From NCBI RefSeq assembly GCF_031755915.1, contig NC_083383.1:2608001-2672000 (forward strand): 64,000 bases of DNA. Reading direction: 5' to 3'. Positions within the stretch are counted from its first letter, which is position 1. The number at the start of each line of letters is the position of its first letter. The notes below the pieces were generated by a model. The model did not search any database, was not told the origin of the DNA, and worked only from the letters and a program-made list of their open reading frames with translations. The DNA is from Ziziphus jujuba (taxonomy: Eukaryota > Streptophyta > Magnoliopsida > Rosales > Rhamnaceae). This document shows positions 24,690 through 37,661 of the stretch, one piece after another. A program made the position numbers and the translations under genes.

Positions 24690-26880
24690 GTTTTTTTTTT
24701 TTTGGGTAATTTATGTATCTTGTTTTTTAGCTTTTTAGATGATTCTACTCTGCCTTATTTGTCTTTGTTTGAGCCTCTTTCAAGTTTTTATTTTATTTTA
24801 TTTTTTCAGTTGAAAAAAAAAAAAAAAAAATTCCAAGTACCTTATTTATCTTGCCATGAGATTTATCATTTTCACAGTAAAATGTTACTTTTGTTGGTCT
24901 TCAATAGAGATGTCAAATTCCAATTGTAAACTTAGTAATATTGGCAAGCGCTGCTTGGACATTGATTGGAGCCTCTATTTAGAACTTTTTTATCTCTAAG
25001 TAAATTTGAAGTTAAGGGAGATCCAAAGAACTTTTCTTTTCCTTATTAATATTTTTTAATAATCCTCGTTGAAATTGTGTTATTCTAATCATTTCACTTT
25101 CTTTATCAAGAAAAGGAAGAAACTTAAATACAGGCGGTGTGGGATGTAAGGGATTGAATTAGAAACAGCTGGGTTGATTCTTCCACCACAAGGGTCATCA
25201 CCCATGTGCCTTTCAAAGCCCAACACTAGCCGTGAGAATCGTATTAGCTTTCATTGTTCATTAAAAAAAAAAAAAAATCTTTGTTCCACATTACTCTGTT
25301 TTACCTCTGCAGCCTATTTTCAAAAGAAAAAATAATTTTTTTTTTTGACGTTTTCTAAAATTTATATCCTGCTTGGGACGCATGGACTATACCACCCTCC
25401 CTGGTAATGTGAAATATAGTGAGCTGTTGTTCTTATAGGTGGTTATGTTTTTTCTTGTTTGTTTTTAATATACATTTAATTTTGAATATTTATTTGTTGG
25501 AGCAAATGGGCAACAAGTTGTTATAAGTTGATAGGATCATAGGAACACTTCCATGACTAGCTGGAGGTTTTTTCCAGCTTGCATCGGCAAATTAATAGAA
25601 CATGCTTCCAAGTCCTTGCTTTACCATGGAACATGGATGTGCTCTGCTTTGTCCACCGCAGCACCTGGATTTTTTATATTATTTTAAAAAAAGTGTCTCC
25701 TTTTTGTATGGTTTTCTGGGGCCCAACTTTGTTCCACAAAATTAAAAGCCCAAACCCAGCCACCTGCACCGAGCTGTTGATCCAATGCTCTGATAAATAT
25801 TTCAACAATTTTAGCCTTTGATAATTGGACTGATTAAATTGACTTCTTTTACGCGGAGTTTTCCCATTGAACCAATTTTCATGATGGATTCTAAGCTCAT
25901 ACGCGCCTCAATGATTCGTGACTTTTAGGATGCAATCGTGATGACCCAGTCGATATCCTTTTAATCTGATGCTGTCCTTGATTCGGCAACGAAGTTCACG
26001 CGCGTTTGTTCCATGTTGGGCTAGCTTGCTTAGTCATGTGACACATAACTGGCGCCGAGAATTTCGGGCCCTCCAAGTGGAGGTCAAAGGATTAGGTTGC
26101 ATGAAAATGTAGTGCCCACTGTGCGGGATCAGTGGGTCCCACCAACCTACGAACCCCGGGTCCCACGCCGCAACCAGAAAGCGCCCTTCTACGTGACATT
26201 AACGACGAATTATTATCTGTCCCTTCACCTACGTCTGATATCAAACTTGATGACTTTTTATAGCGGTAACAATATTATATTGGATAAAAATATATATATA
26301 TATATATATATACAAAACTTCCCCTCAATTCGCTGGCATTAGTGAACATAATTAACGAGTTTAAATTTGGGTTATTTGTAATTAGCATTATTTTGTTCAT
26401 AAATAATAAATAGAATAAAAACGTAAAATGCAATTTTGCATGCCTTCCCAATCCTGTGACTTAGTCCAGCCCTCCAGATACGTTACATTCATAAGGCACC
26501 TCGTAATTTCCCTTGACCGGCGCCAGCCCATATTTAGACAATAACGTTTTTTAATGGTAATAAAAAAATTATTTAAAAAAAAAAACAAATATCAAATCAC
26601 CTCCAATCAAAACCCATTTTGTCCCAACTGCCCGACCAATTCCAATCCTTACATTAGGGTATGGTGGGGTCCGGTGAGTGGGCCATATGAATCGACAAAG
26701 ACGAAAAAGCCCATTAGGAGTGATTTTATGCAAGTGATTAGATTAATATCGAACGGTTGAGAATAGCCTCAAGCGGCTGGAGCTCCCAAAAAAAAAAACA
26801 AAGGAGGAAAAAAGATAGAAACGGCTTGGAGCGCCGAATGAAGAGAACGGTGCGTTGCTGCCATGTCAGCTCATAACAAA
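24690..26880. other. Intergenic, no gene supported
   Basis: It has several A/T tracts, a (TA)n run at 26290-26312 and a somewhat GC-richer block at about 25980-26180. The 80-odd-codon open frames have no splice context or recognisable protein. The right end leads to the PP2C leader. Confidence 0.45.
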
Positions 26881-26884
26881 AAGA

Positions 26885-27764
26885 GTTAAAAATAAATAAA
26901 TAAATAAGAGGGAAAGAAAGAGAAAGAAAAGGAGAACAGCTGCATTTGCGCTTTTCTTTGTTTTTTGGTATCTGGTTTAGTTGGTTTTTTGTTTATCGGC
27001 AATGGAATTTTTGCAGGGCTCCGGGATCCGCGTTTCTCGATCACAGCGTTTTATCTAACTCTTCTTCTACTCTCTTCGCGCCTAATAATCAACCATTTTT
27101 CTCTTCCTGTAATTTTCCTTTTCCTTTTTTATTTTTTATTTTTATTTGTTTTAATTATTATTATCGCAAATTCCATCGATTTCCCTTGTCATCTTCGTTG
27201 ATTAGTACTCATGTCGTAATCGTAAAGTTAGTACTATTATCCACATTGACATTGTATTTTGCAATGGTTTTACGCTACGCGGTTTTTTATTTTTTTATTT
27301 TTTATTTTTATTTTTACTTTATGTTTTCCACGATATGTTTACAAATCAATCTGCGATTGATGATTTTATTCAAAGTTCTCTGTATTTTCGTGTAATTGTT
27401 GTATGCATTTGTGTAATAGGTGCTCATAATAATCTCGTTATTGATATGTTCCGCAGTTTCTTCTATTTCTCTTGAAGATCTCAGTAATTTGGCCTGGTAT
27501 GTGGATTATTCGTCCCTGGCTAGAAATCGAAACTTTTGATTTATCATCTGCTTGGTTGTATGTGCCTTGTATTGTATGGGAAAATTTATAATTTGAATTA
27601 TTGAGTTTAGAAAAGGTGGGAAGTTGGTGTTATTTATGGAAGCGAATGCTGGTGGTGTTTTTGGCAGGATTTTTGCTCAATTTTTTAGCGGATGGACGAT
27701 TGAAAGGTAGTAGTCAAATTCATAGAGGAGAGGGGTGTAAAAGGATTTTCTGTTTCTGAGAACA
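26885..27764 (+). promoter_or_regulatory. Probable promoter, leader and leader intron of the PP2C gene
   Basis: A purine-rich stretch (about 26905-26940) is followed by T-rich, intron-like DNA up to the ATG at 27765. Plant PP2C genes often have a leader intron and the T-rich composition here suits one, but the exact splice sites could not be fixed by eye. Confidence 0.35.
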
Positions 27765-30700
27765 ATGTCCGCAAAGACTGAACATCACACGGTGCCACTT
27801 TCGGTTCTGCTGAAGCGTGAATTGGCAAACGAGAAGATTGAGAATCCGGAAATTATATACGGTCTGGCGAATCAGAGCAAGAAAGGGGAGGATTTCACTT
27901 TGCTTAAAACCGAATGTCAAAGGATGGTCGGAGATGGCGTTTCTACTTTTTCCGTTTTTGGGGTATGCTTCCCGCGTTATTATTATTATTATTATTATTT
28001 ATATCAATTCTTGTTTGTAATGAAGAAATCATGGTTTTTATAAAAATTTTATAAGTATGAAAAGATTTCTACTTTATCGTCCAAAAGAAAAAAAAAAAAA
28101 AAAGAAAAGAAAAATGGTTGACAACACATGGTTGACTATTCCCTTTTGTAAATTAAGAGTTGGATAGAATGAAAAATTTGGTGCTTGATGTTTAGCAATT
28201 TGAATCATGTAAAATTCAATACAATTGCACCCGAATATATCTGCAGTTTAGAATTTTACATGTTTGAGGTGGAAGGGATTTTTTTATTTTTTTATTTTTT
28301 TTCTTTGGTGGGTCAACGAAGTAGAAGCGACTAAAAGACATATTTTTGTTCATCAACATCAAAATGGCTTCAAGTTGACATGCTTAAGTATGCTGCTGAT
28401 TAAGTTATTAATAATGATAATAATAATAATAATAAAGAAGTATGCTGACTAGGTGGTTGTGTTACATGATCATTAACTTTTTTTTCTTGGGAGGTGGTGA
28501 CTGGTGAGGGGAGCCACACAACATGCTTATTGCTTGATCACTCTTGGTTTTACTTGTATATAACATAAATTACCATGATTAAAGCATCAGTGTCTTTGCT
28601 ACTTGTATGGATAACAATCATATTCCTAGTCTAATAGTTGTATGTGTTGCAGCTGTTTGATGGACATAATGGGTCAGCTGCTGCAATTTACTCAAAGGAG
28701 AATCTCCTGAATAATGTTTTAAGTGCTCTCCCATCTGATCTTAATAGAGATGAATGGCTATTAGCACTTCCAAGAGCTTTGGTTGCTGCTTTTGTCAAGA
28801 CAGACATAGAATTTCAAGAGAAAGGTATACGCATCGTTCCTTTAATTTTTAATTGCATCTCTATGTGGTAACCTTTTGTTCAAAATGGTCATTTCTGTAA
28901 CCCAAATTTGAATGAGTATTGATGATTTTACTCTTGATAAGATTCCTAGCACATAGCTGTATAAACTTTGTTGGTGATTTTTATTAGTAGTGTTCTTTTT
29001 TCTTTTCTTTTTTTTTCTTGTTAAAAACAAGATTGATCTCTAACATTGCATGAAGCCAGAATTATAGTTGTTTAGTTTTCATACAATATCCCTTTATTGC
29101 ATGTTGTTCTGGTATCGTGATATGTAATTCATTTTTTTCTAATTAATTTAGCCTGGCTTGACAACTTTTATACTAAGTTTTCTTGTACTCGTGTAAGTCC
29201 TCACACACTTATCAGTACCAGTTATGTAACTTTTGGGAGCTTTTTATTTGGCATTCTAATAAATTATATATGAGTTTACATTGGAGTGTGCAATGATAAC
29301 GTTTAACTAACAGTCTTCATAGATTTGTTGGGCAATTGTTCTTGCTAACCGGTTTCACTACACTTAGGAATGTCCAACAGTGCCAACTTAATATCAGTTC
29401 TTGCCATTTATGACACTTTATTTTGTAGCTTTTCTGAGCGTCATTGTTGAAGTATGCAGATTCTTAGTTTTTTTGTTTGGTTTTTTTTTTTTTTTTTTTT
29501 TCCCTGTATATATGGTTTTTAAATATTGCTGTGGTCAAATTTTCAGCACAAACGTCAGGAACAACTGTCACCTTTGTCATTATTGAAGGATGGATCATAA
29601 CTGTTGCATCTGTTGGTGATTCCCGTGGTATGCTTGAATCAACTGAAGGCGAATTTCTTTACTTGTCTGCAGATCATAGGCTTGAATGCAATGAAGAGGA
29701 GTAAGTTATAAATATAATATATCTGCTGTAGCAGCCAAAAATTATCAATTTTACAATTTTATTGACTGCCCCTCTCTTGTAGGAGGATACGTATCACTGA
29801 AAGTGGGGGTGAGGTGGGTCGTCTTAATACTGGTGGTGGTGCAGAGGTATTTTTTCTTTACACAAGATTGTATTAAATGTTACCCTTTGTTTTGCTTTTA
29901 AATTGTCCAGTACCTTTCCAATCTTTTGTAGCCAAGCTTACTCTTTTCCCATTTTCAAACCTTACATGTAGTCATATTTTGGGTCGAGTACCTTTTTATT
30001 TATTTATTTGTTTATTGTTATTATTATTATTATGGGACCACATTGGTGAATAAGATTTGATGCCTACATGAAAATTAAGTTTAGCTTATGCTATTCTGCC
30101 CATAAATATAATGGATTGGTTTCCGCTCATGAACTTTTGAATTTAAGAAATTTTAGGCTATTGACATGCATCATGATTTTTCATTTCTCTTGTAGATTGG
30201 TCCTCTCAGGTGTTGGCCAGGTGGCCTGTGTCTTTCACGATCAATTGGAGATATGGATGTTGGCCCGTTCATAGTGCCTGTTCCTCATGTAAAGCAAGTG
30301 AAGGTTAACTAATGTTCTTATCTCACTTACAATGTTCAATTTTGTTTCATTACCCTGCCGTTATTTACATCTCTTTGTATGTGTTTGTTCTTTATTTGTC
30401 GTGTGGGTGACACTAAGCTGTTCAATATGGTTTGTTGCGCCTTTCTGATTATGTAATTTCTTAAATGCTTACTCTTGTGCCTGGATATGGGCCAAGAGAA
30501 TTGTATTTATAATGGTTTTTCTTGCTTTAACATATTTAAAAAAAAAAAAATCTATTTAGCATGCATTTATTATTATATAGTTTATATCCGTCTTTAGATA
30601 TTTTTACTGGATCTCATTCAAGATAGAAGTAGACTTCTTTGAAAGCTATTCGTTTGCACTGGATATTTTAATCAAATTTGAAGTTTTATTCTTGAAGAAA

Positions 30701-31804
30701 TACCAATTAAACCTGTGGGATCTAATCTTATGCTCTGGTAGGATCTTGCATGTTGAATAACATGGATAGTTGGTTATGCTGGAATCTTGGTCTATTTTAG
30801 AAATGTATCTGTCGAGCCATTTATTGCACTCTGGACAATTTTCAACTGTGCATTGGAGCTGTTCAATTCTCTTCTCTTATAGTTTTCTGCTTTTAAGTTC
30901 TCACAGATTCTACCATAATCCAATAATGAATTGTACTGTTTTAAGAATTCCTACTCACTAGCTTTCTGAAAATTATTTTCTACAGTTGTCTTCTAGTGGT
31001 GGTAGGGTTATCATCTCTAGCGATGGTGTGTGGGATGCTTTAAGTGCCGAAGTTGCTTACGATTGTTGCCGTGGGATGCCACCAGATGCTGCAGCTGAAC
31101 AAATTGTTAAGGTAAATTGACAACTGAAATTTCTGCTTTCCATAAATTATATATGTTTATACCCAGTCATGCATCTAGACAGTTTGTCAGATATAGATTT
31201 TCTTTTTATTTACTTATTCACACTTTCTATTGCACTTCCAGGAAGCTGTCCAGGCAAAGGGACTTCGAGATGATACAACGTGCATTGTTATTGATATGTT
31301 ACCCGTGGAAAAGCCACCTGCTCCTTTGCCTCCACCAAAGAGGCAGGGCAGAGGAGTGTTTAAGTCCATGTTTCGCAAGAAGTCCGCAGAATCATCTTCT
31401 AATATTGATAAAGATTATTTAGAGCCAGATGTGGTGGAGGAACTATTTGAGGAGGGATCTGCGCTGCTTTCAGAAAGGTTTGAAGTTGCTTTTGTTCTTC
31501 GTTAATTTCTTTGTGTTGATCATGGGTGGTCCTATGAACAAGCAGTGCTTGTGCTGATGATGTCTTTATTGACATGGTAAATGTTTGTGTCAACTGCAGG
31601 TTAGACTCAAAATATCCACTCTGTAACATGTTTAAGTTGTTTATCTGTGCTATTTGTCAAGTAGAATTGAAACCAGGAGAGGGTATTTCTATACATGCTA
31701 GCTCATCAAATTTAGGAAAGTTGCGTCCATGGGATGGCCCCTTCCTTTGCCCAAGTTGCCATGAGAAGAAAGAGGCCATGGAAGGGAAAAGACGGTCTGG
31801 AGGT

Positions 31805-31839
<35 letters not shown>

Positions 31840-31920
31840 AATTTCTTCCGGGTTTATGACATGAAATAGACTAACCGTCGATCTTTGGTTTCAGATAGAT
31901 ACAGTAGTGGAAGTGACTAG
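27765..31920 (+). CDS. Protein phosphatase 2C, At1g47380-like (428 aa)
   Basis: Nine exons, 27765-27962, 28653-28824, 29547-29700, 29783-29846, 30196-30303, 30986-31111, 31242-31477, 31600-31802 and 31895-31920, total 1,287 nt: 428 aa plus TAG, the length I recall for Arabidopsis At1g47380. PP2C metal and phosphate motifs are in order: GDGVSTFSVFGLFDGHNG (D69, G70), SVGDSRG (D148), CLSRSIGDMDVGPF, SSDGVWDAL (D245) and GLRDDTTCIVID (D284, D285). These coordinate two Mg/Mn ions for Ser/Thr dephosphorylation. After the catalytic core, a Pro/Lys-rich linker (PPAPLPPPKRQGRGVFKSMF) leads to a C-terminal module with two Cys pairs, CAIC and CPSC, about 45 residues apart, which may bind zinc. The last exon adds only DRYSSGSD. 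The exon 3/4 junction splits a Glu codon. Confidence 0.95.
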
Positions 31921-31924
31921 GCAG

Positions 31925-33719
31925 CCCTCAGCCGTTTTTGCATTTTGAGAGCACTAACAATCATTTTGTAGTTGATTGTGGGAAGCTGGATGTTTCTCAC
32001 TATATAAATTCCTTTCAATTCGTCATGGGAGATTTTCAGCATTAAAATTCTTTTTTGTCGTTCCACTTTGGACTCGATGAGGATCTCCATTTCTTCTTTC
32101 TATATTCCAAGTCAGAAGATCCTGTTGGAGCTGCTTGCTTTTTGAGATATCTGTTTTGACTTCAGAGTGATGTAAACAGTGCCTGGTTGCCTGAAAAGAA
32201 GGGGTTGTGGAAAGGTTGGATAAACTTGGTTGTGCATAAATGATGTGACAGACGTTATCATTTTTTCTATCTGGATCCATACAATTCCACTTTATAGAGC
32301 TAACATCGAATGAAAGCACTCTTCCCTGTAATATTATACATAGGAGGTTCCATGAAACATTATTCACGTTCATTTCAAACTAGGAATACTGTGGTCGGCT
32401 TTCCCAAAGAATACGTTTATGTAGCATAGTATTTGATCCTTCCTTGACAAGTCCGAAGGAAAACCATCGAAGTAGGCAATCAATTTTTTCATCTCCTAGA
32501 TAGCCTGTAACCAACTTTTTAATTTTTTTTTTTTTTTTTTTGTTGGTGTTATGATGATGTACTAATCAGTTCTTTGATTGGATGTCTGCCCAGTTCTTGT
32601 TGTAACTTGTAAGTATGTTTTTGGATCTGCATAATATTTTGCTATTGTTGTTTTTTTTTTTTTTCTGGGATCCAGCTTAACTTAGTGCTGACAAAATTAT
32701 AACCAAAATATGAAGAAATAAAAAAAATATATTTGTTATATAGGTTTTTCAACTGGAGATTTTTGCAAGGTAATTACAAACTGAATTTCTCTCTCTCTCT
32801 CTCACTCTCTCTCTGTGGTTAATTATATCCTTTAGTTGTACCAAGTTTGTGTTATTAGAGTTGGCGTGTTGTAGAGGTGGTGCGCTGGATCACGGCTATG
32901 GTTGTCAATGGAATAGCTGGGACCAGGCAAGAAGTAGCACAGATTGTCTTTGGTTTTTAGCAGCCTGACTTACAAGTGCACTAGCTATTTCGCTTAATGT
33001 GACTTTTCTCTGACATATCTAAAATTTTCTGGATCCCTGATATCTACTAGAACAGGATGGATGTATCCCATGAAAGAAAATAAAAATAAAAATAAAAATC
33101 AGTCTAGCCGTTTTTCTTGAAACTTTGGACAAAGAATCAGACCTTTGAGAAGATGCATGAACAAGGAAGGATGAGGAAAATTTTGGTCCCAGTGGAGAAA
33201 TTCTGTTTCAGAATGAAGACAAGATTGTCGCTACATTTCACAAGAAATGTTTCACACACTAGGTGAATTAGCCTGGAAGGAATTTCTTCGAGATCAGTGT
33301 TTTAGGTTTTGATTCCTTCACTTTAACCAAATTGTTGAATTGGCAAAGAGCTAACTTCTGTTTCTTTGTACCTTTGAAAGAAAAAAAAAAAAAAAAAACT
33401 TCTGTTTTGTGGTTGATTATAATAAGATGGCGAGGATTATGTAGAACCTGACTTTTTGCATTATGTGAGATTTTCTCTTGTGGGAAAGCAAACAAGGCAA
33501 CTGACTGGATTGCTAAACAGCTCAGACAGAGATGCTTTGGCTCCGGATTGGGTTTCTGGTCCACCCTTTGGATAGGATTTCAGGCATTTTAATTATAAAA
33601 TAAAAAATAAAAAATAAATCGTAATTTAAAGGGTAAAAAATATATGAATTTTAAAATCCAATCTCCGCACCCGTTACAAAATAGCTGAAAGGACGGGAGA
33701 ACTAAACAGTAAATAGCTT

Positions 33720-33756
<37 letters not shown>

Positions 33757-34820
33757 AAATAAATAAACAGAGCCTGGCATAATTGGTTCTTGGAAGTAGG
33801 CCCAAAAATGTACTAGCCAATTCACCGCATAGGCTTTGAGGTAAAAAAAGGATAAAAAGAAACTAGATGGTCGATTCATGTCCCCAATGTCTTAAGACTA
33901 TACACAGCTTAGGGTAAATACTCCCATGATTTAAAACCTCCTTCCGACGCCCAATTCGGAAGAGGAAAAAAAAAAAAAAAAAAAAAATCTAACATTAAAC
34001 TAGACAGGCACAGATATATAGTGAGAGAAAGTTTGGTCGTTGGGTAACGTGTTGCAATGAGTCGGGAAATGGGAGTGGCCTTGGGACTTGGAAGTGAGAA
34101 TTAGAATTATGAGTGGGCTTCTCACTTTTCTTTTTTTTTTTTTTTTTTTTCTCTCCTGGGTAAATTGAATTATGAGTGGGCTGGTAGTAGTGGTGGGAAA
34201 AGCAGAAAAAGGGAAAGAAAGGATACACACACACCCCCCAAAGATAGGATTTTCCCATGAGGAACTTGAGTGGGAGATTTTTGTTTTATGCTCTGTTTGC
34301 TTTGTGTTTCTCTCTCTTCTTATCTTTAAGAGAAATTAGAATATGATTTTTGAATGGTTAAGTGGTGAAGATGACTCAGTCCACAACAATAATGCCTTCA
34401 TGATTGAGATGTTGACCTTAACTATACAAACAAAATTCCTCTACGCTGGACTGGACTGGACCACTGTCTACACGTGTGTGTGGGTCTCCAACTCACCCCC
34501 ACCCAAACGGTAAAAGAACAAATTTGAAAAAAAAAATTTGCAGTGTGCCCCCTATCTTTTTAATAATTTTCACTTTTAATCCCCGTTCACCACCGTCTGA
34601 TGATGATGATGGGAATGTTCCAAGTTGGGACTAATTTAGTCACATTATCTTGTGTAGACCTCACTTGACCTGTGTTTTCTTGATTTTTCTATTCCGTTGT
34701 TTCGCTCTTTCAAAATTGATTGATGGGAGAAGGATATGAATCCCAAGATTGGCTACTGCATGTCATGTTTTGAGGTTATTCTTGCTGATACCTTTGTGAC
34801 AAAAATCATGATGGGCCATA
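31925..34820. other. Intergenic with long A/T tracts, no gene supported
   Basis: The PP2C 3' UTR probably ends within the first 500 bases. T-runs occur at about 32523-32540, 32650-32664 and 33721-33752, A-runs at 33378-33398 and 33965-33987, and a T-run at 34130-34150. No complete gene was identified. A weak RNase H-like reading near 33480-33530 was considered and rejected. Confidence 0.45.
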
Positions 34821-34822
34821 TA

Positions 34823-34825
<3 letters not shown>

Positions 34826-34863
<38 letters not shown>
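34826..34863. repeat. (CT)n microsatellite
   Basis: An uninterrupted CT dinucleotide run of about 38 bases, roughly 0.9 kb upstream of BKI1. Useful as a polymorphic marker; no regulatory claim. Confidence 0.95.
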
Positions 34864-34864
<1 letters not shown>

Positions 34865-35699
34865 ACCATGAAATATCATTTGCATTTAATTAGGCACCAT
34901 ACCCCAAAAGTATATTTGGGGTCCTGTGTAAGAGTCTCATCATCTTTCACATCTAAACAACACCGTTAACTCATTAGACGTTCATATATAGATCTAGGGA
35001 GTGAGTTTGATTATGAAAGGAAGAGTGGCCTAAATACCACAAAAATGTTTTTTTTTTTTTTTAAAATGGTAAAAATACAACGATCTTATAAATTATTCAA
35101 CTATATATATATATATATGTACCATTCAAATTCTCATTGGGAATACATAGTATATGGTAAAAGCGAAAGGAACATTAAAAATACAAAGATTCCTCTGGGA
35201 GATGGGGTTGCATATTTCTGTGTGTACGTGTACATAACCTTTCCCCTCGGGGACCCTTCTCATTTGGCAAAAATTAAAACGAAGACACATACCCAAAGAT
35301 AAAGTCTCTGCCTCGCCAATCCCATCTACCTTTTACGAGCAATTTTGGATCTTAGCCATCTCCATTTCCCAAATCAGTCCCCCCACTTTAGCTGTTAGAT
35401 TTGACAAGGACCCACCGACCTATTAAAATACAGCTAAATTTATCGTTTCCATTCCAATTCTATTGGTGACCACAAGCCCCTTCCTCAATGACACAATCAT
35501 AATAATAATAATAATAATAATAATAAAGAAGTAAATAAATTAAACACTTGCATATGTAAGTTATGCTTTTGCATTTCTTTTGCACAAAAGACATTCCAAC
35601 CCCAACTGCTGACTGACAAGACTCTCTCTCTCTCCACTGCTTCTTAATCCTCTTATCTTTCCCCAAAGCTTTTGGTTGTATCCTTAGAACCAAACACAT

Positions 35700-35771
35700 T
35701 TCAAAAAAAAAAAGGTGAGAGAGAAAATTTCAGATCCTTATTATTAGACTTCCAACCAATCCTTTTGAGTT
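35700..35771 (+). promoter_or_regulatory. 5' leader of BKI1
   Basis: The short purine-rich leader AAAAAGGTGAGAGAGAAAAT precedes the ATG at 35772. A (AAT)n run at about 35500-35525 and a CT tract at 35622-35633 lie in the proximal promoter. A CACGTG G-box-type hexamer is at 34471-34476, about 1.3 kb upstream of the ATG. Confidence 0.4.
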
Positions 35772-36848
35772 ATGGACTCCAATCATCTCCAACACATCAC
35801 CAGCGTAGACAAAGCTTCTGTAGACAAGAAGCAGCATGAAGATGGGAAGAAGCTGTTAAAACAACTTCATCATCAAGGTAACAAAGAAAGCCAAAGCCAA
35901 AGCCAAAGCCAACCAGTTTCATTTTCCCCTGCCTCACCACCTTCAGCTTCTTCCTCTCCTTCTCATGAATTCTCTTTCACAATCTCCCTCCACCACTCTT
36001 CCTCCAACATCAACACCACTACCACCACAACTACCCCAGCTGACAAAGCAACCAATAGTAATAAACCTCCACCTTCACTCGCCATCGATTTATCTCCCGC
36101 CGACGACATTTTCTTCCATGGCCATTTGCTTCCTCTCCACCTTCTCTCTCACCTCCCTGTCTCTCCTCGCACCTCTACCAATTCCATGGACAGCTTCACC
36201 CTCCCCGTCAAAGACTTATCAGACAATCAAAAACCAACCAAAGAAAGCAACATCAATTGCAACACCACCACCTCCACCATCAGCCATAATAATAGCAACA
36301 AGAAGATCAGCAACAGCAAAAAAAGCCAAATCAGCAGCAATAAGAATATTAATAATAGTGATGAGACGATGAACGGGGGAAGAAGCAATAAGTGCAAGTC
36401 TTCATTTTCATTGCTGGGTTTTACAAGATGGCGAAAAGGGTGTGAAGAGGTGAGAGAGATTGGAGAAGATAAGGAAGAGAAGCAAAAGAGGAAGCTATTA
36501 AGGTTCGACCTGAGCCAAGTGGTAAAGAGGTATATGAGAATGGTCCAGCCTCTTTTGTTCTTCAAAGGGAGGAGAGACAATATGCGATTAAATAGACAGG
36601 CTTATTCATTTTCAGGTAATTTAGCTGTGAGGAATAATAAACCGGCTGATTTGAGAGGAAGGAGAGGTGAGTTTTCAGCACCTGCTTCGATGAGGACGTC
36701 GCCGTCTAATAGTGGCCTCCTTGTTGCCACTGCAACTCTTCCTTCTTCTACAAGTGACAGCACCATGGAAGAGTTGCAGGCTGCAATTCAAGCTGCCATT
36801 GCTCATTGCAAGAATTCCATTGCTTCAGATGACAAACTCAAATGCTGA
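35772..36848 (+). CDS. BKI1: BRI1 kinase inhibitor 1 (358 aa, intronless)
   Basis: A single uninterrupted frame of 358 codons. The N-terminal two thirds is low complexity (Ser, Asn, Thr, Gln-Ser repeats), typical of these disordered regulators. A basic region follows (SFSLLGFTRWRKGCEE, then EEKQKRKLLRFDLSQVVKRY, FFKGRRDNMRLNRQAYSFSG) in which Tyr278 sits in a Lys/Arg-rich context. In Arabidopsis BKI1, phosphorylation of a Tyr in the equivalent basic membrane-targeting motif releases the protein from the plasma membrane. The C-tail MEELQAAIQAAIAHCKNS (332-349) is the docking helix that binds the BRI1 kinase domain. Together these identify BKI1, which holds the brassinosteroid receptor inactive until hormone arrives. 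Length is close to the Arabidopsis protein (about 337 aa). Membrane-associated kinase regulators of the same superfamily are the alternative, but the C-tail favours BKI1. Confidence 0.93.
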   Translation: MDSNHLQHITSVDKASVDKKQHEDGKKLLKQLHHQGNKESQSQSQSQPVSFSPASPPSASSSPSHEFSFTISLHHSSSNINTTTTTTTPADKATNSNKPPPSLAIDLSPADDIFFHGHLLPLHLLSHLPVSPRTSTNSMDSFTLPVKDLSDNQKPTKESNINCNTTTSTISHNNSNKKISNSKKSQISSNKNINNSDETMNGGRSNKCKSSFSLLGFTRWRKGCEEVREIGEDKEEKQKRKLLRFDLSQVVKRYMRMVQPLLFFKGRRDNMRLNRQAYSFSGNLAVRNNKPADLRGRRGEFSAPASMRTSPSNSGLLVATATLPSSTSDSTMEELQAAIQAAIAHCKNSIASDDKLKC

Positions 36849-36859
36849 GTGTGTGTTCA

Positions 36860-37640
36860 ACCAAATTCAAACCTATCATAATTAATTTTGTATATTTTTG
36901 TAATCTTTTTGTTTTTCCTTATCAAATGCATATATAGTATTATATTGTATTTTCCGTGTATAGAGAATTCTTATATATATTATTATGAAAATTTTTTATT
37001 AACTTATTTGAATTTAATTGAAGGAAGACTGGTTTGATGGAGTAGTCCAGGGTTTAGAAATTGATAATATTGTTTTGAATCTTCTTAACTCTTTTCTTTC
37101 TTGAGTTGAAGTACAACTAGAATTATATATTTCATGATTTATATTTGTTTTTGGTAATTAATATATTGCCAAACTTTATTTGGCAAATCTCTGTTCGGTC
37201 GTTTTCACGGACTGCTTAAAAGTTTTTGAGAATTTAAAACTATTCCATTGCATCTTCGACAGGATATTTTTTTATAAGTTAGTTGTTTGTTACTTTATTG
37301 TCACACTTCTATAAATCTAGATTCTTCTCTTATCCCCTCTTTCCCCATATTCTCCCTCAAAAGCCAAGAAAAAGAAAAGCAAAAAAACAAAAGGAAAAAA
37401 AAAAAAAGAAGAAAAAGTTTTCCAACAAGTTTTCTCACTACAAACTGTCATATATGTAAAAATTATATGTAAAAATAATTCCGACCTTATGAAAGCTGTT
37501 AAATTGTTGACGAAAAGTCCAGAATGCCCCTATGAGAAAAGCGATACGAGGACAAAAACAATACCAAATGGTGATTAGGCTGGAACCTTCGTTCTATTTA
37601 GCACCACCTCGCAATTGAGGGAACAACATATATAAGTATA
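36860..37640. other. BKI1 3' flank, no further gene seen
   Basis: AT-rich with TATATAT words near 36930-36980 that could serve as plant polyadenylation signals, and an A/G-rich block at 37365-37418. Nothing coding is supported. Confidence 0.4.
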
Positions 37641-37661
37641 CAGTTGGTCTATAATGCAGAC

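Noticed and set aside
33480..33560. Reading NKATDWIAKQLRQRC resembling the end of a plant LINE RNase H domain
   Set aside because: Only one short block matches loosely; no further RNase H or reverse transcriptase motifs were found nearby in any frame.
33721..33752. Long poly(T) and poly(A) tracts throughout the window as tails of retrogenes or SINEs
   Set aside because: None has a flanking target-site duplication or an adjacent A/B-box or processed gene body that I could see.
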